Assembly (NCBI RefSeq): GCF_000230735.2
Contig: NC_019962.1
Coordinates: 3,596,001-3,660,000 of the forward strand
DNA length: 64,000 bases
Source: Natrinema pellirubrum DSM 15624
GTDB taxonomy: Archaea > Halobacteriota > Halobacteria > Halobacteriales > Natrialbaceae
Direction: 5' to 3'
Shown piece by piece: positions 7,950 through 16,530 of the stretch (the first letter of the stretch is position 1; every line of letters starts with the position of its first letter). The notes below the pieces were generated by a model that was not told the origin of the DNA, ran no database searches, and was given only the letters and a program-made list of their open reading frames with translations. The position numbers and the translations under genes are program-made.

Positions 7950-9020
7950 TTATTGCTCACTAAGCGTCCGTGCGACGCGCTCGAGAACCGATACCGATCG
8001 GTCGAACTCCGACAGCGACAGTCGCTCGTCGGGCGCGTGATCGAGGTCCGAGTTGCCCGGCCCGTAGGTGACCATCGGACAGTCCCAGGCCCCGGCGTAG
8101 ATGTTCATGTCGCTCGTGCCGGTCTTGCGCACCAGACGCGGATCGTCGCCCTCCTTCCGGATGGCGACCCGAAACGCCCGGGCGACCGGCGTTCGCGAAC
8201 TCATCATCACCGGCGGGACCTTGTCCTTCCAGGTCACGGTCCCGACCTCGAGTTCGGCCTCGGCGGCCTCGCGGACGGTTCCGACGTCGAGGGCCGGTGG
8301 CACGCGCAACTGGACGTCCATCGTCGCCTCGACGGAGAGGCCGTCGTCGCTGACGCCGCCCTCGATGTCGACCGGCTTGGTCGTCACCTGCTCGAAGACC
8401 GGTTCGTACTCGTCGCCCTCGAAGTACTCCTCGACGGCCGACCACCAGCGGACGGCGTGTTGGATCGCGTTCAGGTCCGGCCGCGAGGTGTGACCGGATT
8501 CGCTGGTCGCGACGTACGTCCCGGCGATCAGGCCGCGATATCCCAGCGTGATTCCGTCGGCGCCGGAGGGCTCGCCGTTGACGACGGCCGCCGGTGCCTC
8601 GTCGCGGTCGTCAACCAGGTAGCGCGACCCCTTCGAGTCGACCTCCTCGCCGACGACGCCGACGAAGGAGACGCCGGTGCGAACGGCGGCGGCCGCCATC
8701 GCGGCGAGCGGCCCCGTCGCGTCGACGCTGCCACGGCCCCAGAGGATCTCGTCGTCGCCGGTCTCCTCGACCTCGACGGGGATGTCCCCGGGGACGGTGT
8801 CGATGTGCGAGGTCAGGAGGACGGAATCGTCCGCCGGCGCACGGACGTTCCCGACTGCGTCGATCCAGACCTCCCGGTCATGGGCCTCGAAGAAGTCCAC
8901 GAGCCGTTTGGCCGCCTCGCGTTCCTCGCGGGTCGGCGAGGGGATCGAGACGAGATCGACGAGCAACTCGCGGGCCTCGGCGGCCGACACGTCGCTCGAG
9001 GGGTGGGCATTTGCGCTCAT
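7950..9020 (-). CDS. argE: LysW-ornithine hydrolase (ArgE/LysK family, M20)
   Basis: A 356-residue zinc carboxypeptidase-like enzyme that releases ornithine (or lysine) from the LysW carrier. M20 motifs are visible: metal-binding His72-x-Asp74 in TSHIDTVPG, the GRGSVDATG bridging aspartate, and the catalytic/metal glutamates of GVVGEEVDSKG. Its place after argD and before argF, with lysW in the same cluster, supports the carrier-protein substrate rather than N-acetylornithine. It overlaps argD by 4 nt, indicating translational coupling. Whether it also serves a lysine pathway is not shown here. Confidence 0.93.
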   Translation of the reverse strand: MSANAHPSSDVSAAEARELLVDLVSIPSPTREEREAAKRLVDFFEAHDREVWIDAVGNVRAPADDSVLLTSHIDTVPGDIPVEVEETGDDEILWGRGSVDATGPLAAMAAAAVRTGVSFVGVVGEEVDSKGSRYLVDDRDEAPAAVVNGEPSGADGITLGYRGLIAGTYVATSESGHTSRPDLNAIQHAVRWWSAVEEYFEGDEYEPVFEQVTTKPVDIEGGVSDDGLSVEATMDVQLRVPPALDVGTVREAAEAELEVGTVTWKDKVPPVMMSSRTPVARAFRVAIRKEGDDPRLVRKTGTSDMNIYAGAWDCPMVTYGPGNSDLDHAPDERLSLSEFDRSVSVLERVARTLSEQ

Positions 9021-10165
9021 GAGTCGTCGGTCGCTCCGAGAGCGTCGGCGATCGCGTCGACGACTCGATCGGCCTCGGCCCGCTCGATCACGAGCGGCGG
9101 GAGCAGTCGGAGGACGGTTCGACCGGCCGGCAGCGCCAGCACCTGGTGGTTCATCGCGAGATCGCGAGCGACGCGGTTCGCACCGCGTTTCAACTCGACG
9201 CCGACGAGCAGGCCCTCGCCGCGGACCTCGCGTACCGAATCGCCGAGTGCCGCCTCGAGTTCCGTGACCAGATAATCGCCGACTTCGGCGGCGTGGGCGG
9301 GGTACTCCGCCTCGACCAGCGTCGAGATCGTCGCGTGGACGGCCGCGCCGACCACGGGACCGCCGCTGAACGTGGCGTTGTGCGAGGCCGCGCCGTCGGC
9401 GATCCAGTCCTGCACCGCGACCGCGCCGACGGGCAGGCCGTTACCGAGCCCTTTCGCCGTCGTCAACACGTCGGGCGTGACGCCCGCGTTCTGGCAGGCC
9501 CACATCTCGCCCGTGCGGCCCATTCCCGTCTGGACCTCGTCGAGGACGAGCGCCGCGCCGGCCTCCTCGGTGGCCTCGCGGGCGGTCTCGAGGTAGCCCG
9601 CGGGCGGGACGTTGATCCCGCCCTCGCCCTGGATCGGCTCGAGGATGACGGCCGCGGTCTCGTCGTCCACGGCGGCCGCGAGTTCCTCGCCGTCGCCGTA
9701 GGGGACGAACTCCACGTCGCCGGCCAGCGGCTCGTAGGGCTTCTTGTACTTGTCCTTCCAGGTAGCCGCGAGCGATCCCATTGTGCGCCCGTGGAAGCTC
9801 CGGGTCGCGGCGACGATCTTCGAGTCGCCGGTCGCCGAGCGGGCGAACTTCAAGGCGGCCTCGTTGGCCTCGGTCCCGGAGTTACAGAACCAGGCCGACT
9901 CGAGGCCGTCGGGTGCGGCCGCGACGAGCGAGGCGTAGGCGTCCTCACGCGACTGGACGGGATAGGAGGAGTCGACGAACGTCAGGTCGGCGACCTGCTC
10001 CTGTACCGCGTCGACGACCGCGGGGTGAGAGTGGCCCAGCGGCGTGCAGGCGTAGCTCGCGCCGACATCGAGATACTCCGTGCCGTCGTCGGTGTAGAGG
10101 TACGGCCCCTCACCGCGTTCGATACCGATCGGTTTGCTTCCGGAGATGAAATCGAGGTCGCTCAT
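9017..10165 (-). CDS. argD: LysW-semialdehyde aminotransferase (ArgD/LysJ family)
   Basis: A 382-residue class-III PLP aminotransferase that converts the LysW-bound glutamate semialdehyde to LysW-ornithine using glutamate. The pyridine-ring aspartate lies in LVLDEVQTGMGRTG, and the Schiff-base lysine in TTAKGLGNGLPVG. The N-terminal GTEANEAALKFAR phosphate loop is intact. It overlaps both neighbours by 4 nt (argB before, argE after), so the three are almost certainly co-translated. Confidence 0.95.
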   Translation of the reverse strand: MSDLDFISGSKPIGIERGEGPYLYTDDGTEYLDVGASYACTPLGHSHPAVVDAVQEQVADLTFVDSSYPVQSREDAYASLVAAAPDGLESAWFCNSGTEANEAALKFARSATGDSKIVAATRSFHGRTMGSLAATWKDKYKKPYEPLAGDVEFVPYGDGEELAAAVDDETAAVILEPIQGEGGINVPPAGYLETAREATEEAGAALVLDEVQTGMGRTGEMWACQNAGVTPDVLTTAKGLGNGLPVGAVAVQDWIADGAASHNATFSGGPVVGAAVHATISTLVEAEYPAHAAEVGDYLVTELEAALGDSVREVRGEGLLVGVELKRGANRVARDLAMNHQVLALPAGRTVLRLLPPLVIERAEADRVVDAIADALGATDDS

Positions 10166-11034
10166 TCGTCGGCCTCCTGTGCGGTTTCGTCGTCGGTCTC
10201 GTCTTCGAGCACGCCGGGCTCGAGGGTCGTCCCCTCGCCCGCGAGCGCACTCGAGATCGGGTCGTCGGCGTTTGCCGTCGCGACGGTGACCGAAGCCGCG
10301 CCTCCCTCGAGGGCTTCCTCGGCGGCCATGACCTTCTTCGTCATGAACCCCTCAGCCGCCGTCTTGACGGCCTCGAACTCCTCGGGGGTCGACGCCGAGT
10401 CGATCTTGGTGGACTCGTCGTCGGGGTCCTCGTAGATCCCCGAGACGTCGGTCAGCACCACGAGGTCGGCCTCGAGCGCGCCAGCGATGGCGGCCGCGGC
10501 GCGGTCGGCGTCGGCGTTGACTGCCGTGTAGCCGCCCGACTTCTCCTTGCCCAGCATGGGAACGGAGACGACGGGCGTGTAGCCGCCCGCAAGCGTCGTC
10601 TCGAGGAGGTCGGCGTTGACCGACTCGATCTTCCCCGAGTGGTCGCCGCGCTTGATCTTTTTCTTGCCGTCCTCTTTGACGCGGACGGCGGACTTGCGCT
10701 TGCCCTCGAGGAGCTTACCGTCGGTGCCCGAGAGCCCGACCGCGTCGACGCCCTCGTTGTGCAGGCTCTCGACCAGATCGGTGTTGAGCTTGCCGGGCAT
10801 GACCATCTTGAAGACGTCCATCGTCTCTTCGTCGGTAAAGCGCCCGACGACGCCGCCGGGCGTTTCGACGTAGGTCGGCTCCTTGCCGAGGTCCTCGAGC
10901 GTTTCGTCGACGGCGGTCGAACCGCCGTGGGTCAACACGACGTCCTCGCCGTCCTCGACGAGCGAGGCAACGTCGGAAAGCGCGCCTTCGGGATCGACAG
11001 CGCGTGCGCCGCCGATCTTGACCACTACAGTCAT
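10162..11034 (-). CDS. argB: LysW-glutamate kinase (ArgB/LysZ family)
   Basis: A 290-residue amino-acid kinase that phosphorylates the side chain of glutamate attached to LysW. The N-terminal VVVKIGGARA is the phosphate-binding loop, and VLTHGGS the second glycine-rich turn; the C-terminal ~20 residues form an acidic halophilic tail. The gene abuts argC with no gap and overlaps argD by 4 nt. In organisms with LysW/ArgX this family acts on carrier-bound rather than N-acetylated substrate; that choice is inferred from context. Confidence 0.94.
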   Translation of the reverse strand: MTVVVKIGGARAVDPEGALSDVASLVEDGEDVVLTHGGSTAVDETLEDLGKEPTYVETPGGVVGRFTDEETMDVFKMVMPGKLNTDLVESLHNEGVDAVGLSGTDGKLLEGKRKSAVRVKEDGKKKIKRGDHSGKIESVNADLLETTLAGGYTPVVSVPMLGKEKSGGYTAVNADADRAAAAIAGALEADLVVLTDVSGIYEDPDDESTKIDSASTPEEFEAVKTAAEGFMTKKVMAAEEALEGGAASVTVATANADDPISSALAGEGTTLEPGVLEDETDDETAQEADE

Positions 11035-12111
11035 TTACGGTGCCCCCACGGGGTGCAGTCCCGTGAACTCGAGTCCGGCCGTCTCCTCGAGGCCCAGGGC
11101 GACGTTGGCGGCGTGGACCGCCTGCCCCGCGGAGCCTTTCATCATGTTGTCGATCGCCGAGAAGACGACGATGCGCTTGTTCGAGGGATCGAGTTCGAAG
11201 CCGACCTCGGCGAGGTTGGTGCCGGCGACCGCCTTTGGCTCCGGATACCGATACACACCGGAGCCGCCGGCAGCCATGCGGACGAACGGCTCGTCCTCGT
11301 AGCAGCCCCGATAGGCCTGCCAGAGGTCCCCCTTCGAGACCGGCCCCGAGGGGAAGACGTGGTTCGTCGCGCTCGCGCCGCGGATCATGTCCACGGCGTG
11401 GCAGGAGAAAGCGACCGAGGTGTCGAGGAACTGCTCGATCTCGGCCTCGTGGCGGTGGCCCGTCGGCGCGTACGGGCGAACGACGCCCGAGCGTTCGGGG
11501 TGGCTCGAGGCCTCGCCGCCGCCGGCACCGCCCTCCGACGACCCCACCTTCACGTCGACGACGATCTGCTCGCCGCCCTCCAAGATCCCGTGTTCGAACA
11601 GCGGGTAGAGCCCCAGAATGGTCGCGGTGGCGTTACAGCCGCCCCCCGCGATGAGTTCGGCGCCCGCGAGGTTCTCGCGGTTGATCTCGGGGAGCGCGTA
11701 CTCGGCCTGCTCTAAGTACTCGGGGGCCTCGTGGCCGTCGTACCACTCGTCGTACTGGGCCTCGCTCTCGAGGCGGAAGTCCGCCGAGAGGTCGACGACG
11801 GTGTCGGCGATGTCGAAGAACTCGTCGATCTGCCCCATCGAAACGCCGTGGGGCGTCGCGGCGAACAGCACGTCGACCGACTCGAGGTCGTCGGGTTCGG
11901 TAAAGCGCAGGTCCGACCCGCGAAGCGGCGGGTGGACGGAGCCGACGCTCTTGCCGGCCTTCGAGCGACTCGTGACTTCGACGAGTTCGAAGTTGGGGTG
12001 GCCGGCGAGCAGCCGGAGCAGTTCGCCGCCCGTGAAGCCGCTGCCACCGATGACGCTCGCGGTGACCGCCTCGGCGTCCGGCGCGGAACCGATATCGCCG
12101 CCCACCGTCAT
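11035..12111 (-). CDS. argC: LysW-glutamyl-phosphate reductase (ArgC/LysY family)
   Basis: A 358-residue NADPH-dependent semialdehyde dehydrogenase for the carrier-bound glutamyl phosphate. The dinucleotide loop is VIGGSGFTGGELLRLL near the N-terminus, and the catalytic cysteine sits in GGGCNATATILGLYPL. The start at 12111 overlaps argX by 4 nt and gives about 18 extra residues before the Rossmann fold, somewhat longer than usual, so an internal start is possible. Confidence 0.95.
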   Translation of the reverse strand: MTVGGDIGSAPDAEAVTASVIGGSGFTGGELLRLLAGHPNFELVEVTSRSKAGKSVGSVHPPLRGSDLRFTEPDDLESVDVLFAATPHGVSMGQIDEFFDIADTVVDLSADFRLESEAQYDEWYDGHEAPEYLEQAEYALPEINRENLAGAELIAGGGCNATATILGLYPLFEHGILEGGEQIVVDVKVGSSEGGAGGGEASSHPERSGVVRPYAPTGHRHEAEIEQFLDTSVAFSCHAVDMIRGASATNHVFPSGPVSKGDLWQAYRGCYEDEPFVRMAAGGSGVYRYPEPKAVAGTNLAEVGFELDPSNKRIVVFSAIDNMMKGSAGQAVHAANVALGLEETAGLEFTGLHPVGAP

Positions 12112-12995
12112 TGGGCCGACACCTCGAGTTCCGGATCGGCGGCCTGTGCTTTGGCCTCGAGCCAGTCGACGACGGTGCCGGCGACGTCGGTCTCGACGGC
12201 CTCGTCGAGGGCCTTGAACTCGACGGTGTGGTTGACCTCGTGGACGGTGTAGCCGTCCGCGGTCTCCATCAGGTCGATCCCGAGCAGCCCGCCGCCGACG
12301 GCATCGGTGGCTCGTTCGACGAGATCCAGCGCCTCGTCGTCGATCTCGAAGACGTCCGTCTCCGCGCCTTTCGCGGCGTTAGTGATCCAGTGGTCCGACG
12401 ATCGGACCATCCCGGCGATGGGTTCGCCGTCGATCGCCAGCACGCGGATGTCCCGGCCGGGCTTCTCGACGAACTCCTGGACGTAGAACACCTTGTGTTC
12501 GTAGTGGCCCAGCGTCGCCTTGTGTTCGAGGATGGCCTCGGCGGCCGACTCGGAGTCGATCTTGGCCATCAGACGCCCCCACGAGCCGACGACCGGCTTG
12601 AGGACGCAGGGGTAGCCAAAGTCCTCGATGGCCTCCATCGCGGTCTCTTTGGTGAACGCGACTTTGGTCGCGGGGGTCGGGACGCCCGCGTCCTCGAGCG
12701 CGAGGCTGTTCTTTACCTTGTCCGCACAGACGTCGGCGGTCTCGTGGCTGTTGACCACGGGGATGCCGTACGATTCGAAGAACTGCGTGGCGTACAGGCT
12801 CCGACTCGTGGCGAGACAGCGGTCGACGACGATGTCGAGGCCGTCGAACGCCGCGGGCGCGTCCGCAATGTCGAAGGTCTGCTTGCGGACGTCGATCTTC
12901 GTGATCTCGTGATCGCGCTCGCGAAGCTCGTTGAGCAGGAGCTTCTCGTCTTTGCGAATCCGTGAGTAGAGTATGCCTACGTTCACGCGAGCCAC
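12108..12995 (-). CDS. argX: Glutamate-LysW ligase ArgX (ATP-grasp)
   Basis: A 295-residue ATP-grasp ligase that joins glutamate to the C-terminal glutamate of LysW, the committing step of the carrier arginine pathway. An N-terminal pre-ATP-grasp region (VGILYSRIRKDEKLL) is followed by the ATP-binding lysines (CVLKPVVGSWGRLM) and the metal-binding segment HEVNHTVEFK near the C-terminus. It starts with GTG at 12995; no ATG is available before conserved sequence. It is 79 nt after lysW. LysX homologues that use aminoadipate are very similar; glutamate is preferred here because the full argCBDEF set surrounds it. Confidence 0.93.
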   Translation of the reverse strand: MARVNVGILYSRIRKDEKLLLNELRERDHEITKIDVRKQTFDIADAPAAFDGLDIVVDRCLATSRSLYATQFFESYGIPVVNSHETADVCADKVKNSLALEDAGVPTPATKVAFTKETAMEAIEDFGYPCVLKPVVGSWGRLMAKIDSESAAEAILEHKATLGHYEHKVFYVQEFVEKPGRDIRVLAIDGEPIAGMVRSSDHWITNAAKGAETDVFEIDDEALDLVERATDAVGGGLLGIDLMETADGYTVHEVNHTVEFKALDEAVETDVAGTVVDWLEAKAQAADPELEVSAQ

Positions 12996-13074
12996 CTCTG
13001 ATTGTGGGTCGCGGCGCTACGCGCCCCGCGAACCGTCGCAGCGGAGGACGGCAGTTTCCCAGCCGTCTGCAAGG

Positions 13075-13239
13075 TCACTCACCCCAGTCCTCTTCCAGCT
13101 CGGGGGCCTGCTCGAGGACTGGCGGCTCGGTATCGACGACTTCCAGCTCGGCACCGCAGGTCGTACAGTCAACGATTTCTCCCACTTCCAGATCGTCGTG
13201 GAGGGACACCTCAGCCCCACACTCGACACATTCGGTCAT
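13075..13239 (-). CDS. lysW: Amino-group carrier protein LysW (ArgW)
   Basis: A 54-residue acidic protein on which arginine intermediates are carried; its amino-group partner is attached to the side chain of the last glutamate. Four cysteines in two CxxC pairs (Cys4, Cys7, Cys25, Cys28) bind zinc, and the protein ends with the diagnostic EDWGE. It is the first gene of the minus-strand lysW-argXCBDEF cluster, with a TATA-like box 31 nt upstream of the ATG. It is easily missed because of its size. The call is very secure from the motif pair plus context. Confidence 0.96.
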   Translation of the reverse strand: MTECVECGAEVSLHDDLEVGEIVDCTTCGAELEVVDTEPPVLEQAPELEEDWGE

Positions 13240-13266
13240 TGTACCCCAACGTGGGTGCCGGGATCC

Positions 13267-13273
13267 CTTAAAG
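13267..13273 (-). promoter_or_regulatory. TATA-like box for lysW-argXCBDEF
   Basis: CTTAAAG on the plus strand (CTTTAAG read on the minus strand) is centred 31 nt before the lysW ATG, predicting a leaderless or nearly leaderless transcript for the seven-gene arginine cluster. Confidence 0.5.
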
Positions 13274-13467
13274 CCTTCGAACTTAACAGCAAAATTACAT
13301 TATCTGCACGCCACGCTAACGGTCCGTCGGAGCTACATTACCGCAAGTCTATTTTGACATATCATGTGTTCGGTAATTGATCCCCTCGCGGGGATCGTCG
13401 TCGTACCGGCCGGTCGGCGGGGGGCGATTGCGGCCGGTGTTCCGCCGCCACTGGCGAACTGACGACC

Positions 13468-14988
13468 TCAGACATAGCCGTTCACCTCCGAGCGCAATCG
13501 CTCGTGGGCGGCCTCGAGCGCGTCGGTCAACGCCGCGAGGTCGTCGGCGTCGGTCGCCAGCGACTCCCGTGCGGCCTCGAGTTGCGGGGCGACCGCCTCG
13601 GGGGCGGGTCCACCCTGCGAGTCGCGGCTCGCGACGCTCTCGACCGGATCGAGGGCCGCTTCGACCGCCTCGCGCTCGACGTGGGCCTCGAGTGACTCGC
13701 CGAGGACCTCCTGAGCCGCGGCCTCGAGGGCGTCGTAGTCCGCACCGCCCTCGGCAGCGATGGCCACCAACTCGTGGGCGGTCCGGAACGGCAACCCGTT
13801 CGCCGCCAGCAGGTCCGCGACGCCGGTCGCCGTCGAGAAGCCCGCACCGGCTTCGGCAGCCAGCGTCTCCTCGTTCCAGTCGGCGGTGGCGACCGCGCCG
13901 GCCGCGACCTCGCTGGCCTCGGTCACCGCGTCGACGGTCTCCCAGGCGTGGGTCGTCGCCCGCTGCAGGTCGCGGTTGTACGCGCGGGGCAGCCCCTTCA
14001 GCGTCGTCGTCAGCCCCTGAACGTCGCCGGCCGCGTCGCCCGCGACCGCGCGGACCAACTCCAGCGTGTCCGGGTTCTTCTTCTGGGGCATGATCGACGA
14101 CGTCGAGGAGTAGTCGTCCGCCAGATCGACGAAGCCGCGGTTCGCGAAGATGATCACGTCCTCCGCCAGCCCCGACAGCGTCGTCGCGTGGGTCGACAGT
14201 GCCTGGGTCGTCTCGAGCAGGAAATCGCGGCTCGAGGCGGCGTCCATCGAATTCTCGACGACACCCTCGAAGCCCAGCAAGTCGGCCGTCCGCTCGCGGT
14301 CGATATCGAACGTCGTTCCCGCGAAGGCCGCGCCGCCGAGCGGCGACTCGTTGATCCGCGCGTAGGCCTCGAGCAGGCGTTCGGTGTCGCGGCGAACCGC
14401 GCCCTCGTAGGCCAGCGCCCAGTGGGCCACGGTGGTCGGCTGGGCTGGCTGGAGGTGGGTGTAGCCGGGCATGATCGTCTCCCGGTGATCGTCGGCGACG
14501 TCGATCAGTGACTCGCGCAGCGCGAGCGTCGTCTCGATCGCCTCGAGGACGTCCTCGCGCAGGCGATAGCGGATGCAGGCCGCGACCTCGTCGTTGCGCG
14601 AGCGGGCGGTGTGCATCTTCCCGCCCTCGGCACCGATGCGTTCGATGACTGCGGTCTCGATGGCTTCGTGGACGTCCTCGCCGTCGGGCAGCGAGCCGTG
14701 GCCGTCGACCTCGATGGCGTCCAGCGCGGTCAGGATCTCGCCGGCCACGTCCTCGCCGATAATGCCCTGCTCGGCCAGCATGACGGTGTGAGCGCGGTCG
14801 ACCTCGAGGTCGGCCGCGAAGATGCGCCGATCGGCCGCGAGCGAGGAGAGGAAGCTCCGGGCGGGGCCGCCGCTGAAGCGGTCCCGGCGGACGACGCTCT
14901 CGTCGTCCGCGCCGTCAGTCGGCTCGCCGCCGTCCGTCGCGATCGCCCGTTCGGCCGCGCCGCCCTCGTGAGCGCTCTCCTCGGTCAT
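13468..14988 (-). CDS. argH: Argininosuccinate lyase
   Basis: A 506-residue fumarase/aspartase-superfamily enzyme that splits argininosuccinate into arginine and fumarate. The superfamily signature SSIMPQKKNPD holds the mobile catalytic loop, and the HTARSRNDEVA and TPLGGAA-like segments complete the three conserved regions. About 35 N-terminal residues rich in Glu, Gly and Asp precede the conserved start, a halophilic extension. It begins 2 nt after argG ends, so argG-argH is an operon. Downstream there are 228 bp to lysW, with its own promoter. Confidence 0.96.
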   Translation of the reverse strand: MTEESAHEGGAAERAIATDGGEPTDGADDESVVRRDRFSGGPARSFLSSLAADRRIFAADLEVDRAHTVMLAEQGIIGEDVAGEILTALDAIEVDGHGSLPDGEDVHEAIETAVIERIGAEGGKMHTARSRNDEVAACIRYRLREDVLEAIETTLALRESLIDVADDHRETIMPGYTHLQPAQPTTVAHWALAYEGAVRRDTERLLEAYARINESPLGGAAFAGTTFDIDRERTADLLGFEGVVENSMDAASSRDFLLETTQALSTHATTLSGLAEDVIIFANRGFVDLADDYSSTSSIMPQKKNPDTLELVRAVAGDAAGDVQGLTTTLKGLPRAYNRDLQRATTHAWETVDAVTEASEVAAGAVATADWNEETLAAEAGAGFSTATGVADLLAANGLPFRTAHELVAIAAEGGADYDALEAAAQEVLGESLEAHVEREAVEAALDPVESVASRDSQGGPAPEAVAPQLEAARESLATDADDLAALTDALEAAHERLRSEVNGYV

Positions 14989-14990
14989 GC

Positions 14991-16190
14991 TTACTCGTCC
15001 TCGTCGGTCGCGTTCGCGGCGATGGCCTCGTTCGCGAGGCGGCGCTGGAAGCCGTGGTACTTCGCGACGCCGGTCGCGTCCTCCTGTTTGATCTTCCCGA
15101 CCGTCTCGGTGTCGAAGGAGGCGTGTTCGGCCGAGTAGGCCGCGTACTTGCTGTCGCGAGCGACCGGACGCGCCTGGCCGCCCTCGAAGCGGATCGTGAC
15201 CGTCCCGGTCACGCGCTGTTGGGTTTCGTCGATGAAACTCTCGAGCGCGCTGACAAGCGGCGCGTCGATCAGGCCCTCGTAGCCCTTCTGGGACCACTGC
15301 TGGTCGATCTGCTGTTTGAACTGGCGCTCCTCCTGGGTCAGGACGAGCCCCTCGAGCGCTTCGTGGGCGTTCAACAGCGTCGTCGCACCGGGGTGTTCGT
15401 AGTTCTCGCGGACCTTCAGCCCGAGCATGCGGTCTTCCATCATGTCGGTGCGGCCGACGCCGTAACTGCCGGCGAGGTCGTTGAGGTATTCGATGAGTTC
15501 AACCGGCTCGTACTCCTCGCCGTCGACGGCGACTGGGTAACCGTTCTCGAAGGCGATCTCGATCTCCTCGGTCTCGGTGCCGGGCTCGTCGGTCCACGCG
15601 TAGATGTCACGCGGCGGGACGTAGTTGGGGTCCTCGAGGGCGTCGCCCTCGACCGAGCGGCTCCAGATGTTGGTGTCGATCGACCAGTCGCCGCCGCTGC
15701 CGCCCTCGACGGGCAGGTCGCGCTCGGCGGCGTACTCCTGTTCCCACTCGCGGGTGAGTCCGAGTTCGCGAACGGGGGCGATCACTTCGAGATCGGAACT
15801 GCGCCAGACGGCCTCGAAACGCAGCTGGTCGTTGCCCTTGCCGGTACAGCCATGGGCGATGCCGGTGCAGTCCTGTTCCTCTGCGACCTCCAGGATCGCT
15901 TCCGCGATCACGGGACGGGCAAGCGCCGTGCCGAGCGGGTAGCCCTGATAGGTCGCGTTCGCGCGAACGCTCTCGAGACAGAGTTGAGCGAATTCCGCTC
16001 GCGCGTCGACGACGTAGTGTTCGAGGCCGAGCGCCTCGGCGGTTTCTTCGGCTTCGTCGAACTCTTCGGCCGGCTGGCCGACGTCGACGGTAACGCCGAT
16101 CACGTCGTCATATCCGTATTCCTCCTCGAGCAGCGGGACACAGACGGTCGTGTCCAGGCCGCCCGAGAACGCGAGTGCAACGCGGGTCAT
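14991..16190 (-). CDS. argG: Argininosuccinate synthase
   Basis: A 399-residue N-type ATP pyrophosphatase joining citrulline and aspartate. The PP-loop SGGLDTT follows the start directly (MTRVALAFSGGLDTT), and the IAHGCTGKGNDQLRFE segment is the family signature. An ATG six codons upstream (16208) is possible, but a TATA-like CTTAAGG is centred about 32 nt before 16190, so the shorter start fits a leaderless transcript. It is followed at once by argH. A separate arginine-rich reading frame with its own TATA box lies 148-240 nt upstream on the same strand. Confidence 0.96.
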   Translation of the reverse strand: MTRVALAFSGGLDTTVCVPLLEEEYGYDDVIGVTVDVGQPAEEFDEAEETAEALGLEHYVVDARAEFAQLCLESVRANATYQGYPLGTALARPVIAEAILEVAEEQDCTGIAHGCTGKGNDQLRFEAVWRSSDLEVIAPVRELGLTREWEQEYAAERDLPVEGGSGGDWSIDTNIWSRSVEGDALEDPNYVPPRDIYAWTDEPGTETEEIEIAFENGYPVAVDGEEYEPVELIEYLNDLAGSYGVGRTDMMEDRMLGLKVRENYEHPGATTLLNAHEALEGLVLTQEERQFKQQIDQQWSQKGYEGLIDAPLVSALESFIDETQQRVTGTVTIRFEGGQARPVARDSKYAAYSAEHASFDTETVGKIKQEDATGVAKYHGFQRRLANEAIAANATDEDE

Positions 16191-16218
16191 GTCGTACTCG
16201 AACGACACCAGCGGACGG

Positions 16219-16225
16219 CCTTAAG
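16219..16225 (-). promoter_or_regulatory. TATA-like box for argGH
   Basis: CTTAAGG on the minus strand, centred about 32 nt before the argG ATG. A second AT-rich stretch (TTATTTTCAAA, about 16242-16252) lies further upstream and could be the true box with a longer leader. Confidence 0.45.
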
Positions 16226-16330
16226 CCCATTGGTTTAGTGTTTGAAAATAACCGGTAGAGCGTCTGCTAACCGAAAAATCTGCAGTTTCGGGATCGATGG
16301 AACGAATCGGAGACGTGGAGTGAAAGGGTA

Positions 16331-16351
16331 GACGGGCTCAAAAGGCCCGTC
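16331..16351 (-). promoter_or_regulatory. Hairpin at the end of the Arg-rich leader frame
   Basis: GACGGGC (16331-16337) pairs perfectly with GCCCGTC (16345-16351) across a 7-nt loop. On the minus strand the 5' arm includes the last arginine codon of the upstream short frame, and the loop holds its TGA. It is followed by a pyrimidine-rich but not T-only stretch. It could act as an attenuator-like stem; as a plain terminator it lacks a strong T tract. Confidence 0.45.
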
Positions 16352-16430
16352 GAAGTCGTCGCGGTCGCCGCCGAGCGACGGTCCCGTCGGTACCGAGAAG
16401 GGCGAGCGTGGTGCCGACGGAGTGGCTCAT
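16338..16430 (-). CDS. Candidate arginine-rich leader peptide upstream of argG
   Basis: A 30-residue frame, MSHSVGTTLALL... ending ARRRPRRLRRAF and TGA: seven of nine residues from 20 to 28 are arginine, all CGN codons. The ATG lies about 28 nt from a TTTTAATA box (16454-16461), the usual leaderless spacing, and a 7-bp hairpin overlaps its end. It is the first frame upstream of argG on the same strand. The layout is that of a bacterial amino-acid leader peptide. Arg-rich frames do arise by chance in GC-rich DNA, and argG seems to have its own TATA box, so this is a candidate, not an established gene. Confidence 0.4.
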   Translation of the reverse strand: MSHSVGTTLALLGTDGTVARRRPRRLRRAF

Positions 16431-16440
16431 TGGTACGGAA

Positions 16441-16461
16441 TGGGGAACCCCAGTATTAAAA
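16441..16461 (-). promoter_or_regulatory. TATA box and operator-like inverted repeat for the Arg-rich frame
   Basis: TTTTAATA (minus strand, 16454-16461) is followed by the inverted repeat TGGGG-AA-CCCCA (16441-16452) placed between the box and the ATG at 16430. A repeat in that position could be a repressor site. Confidence 0.45.
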
Positions 16462-16530
16462 CCTTTCCGAGTTCGGTTCGGCGACGACTGTGCCGACACG
16501 CCGCGAGCGGTTCGTCGATGAGGTGGCCGG

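Noticed and set aside
7914..10435. Long plus-strand frames opposite argE and argD
   Set aside because: The minus strand holds complete enzymes with catalytic motifs; these frames are Arg/Gly/Asp-rich shadows.
16191..16208. Six-codon upstream start of argG
   Set aside because: It would lie before or at the predicted transcription start; family members begin at MTRVALAFSGG. Not excluded if the upper AT box is the promoter.
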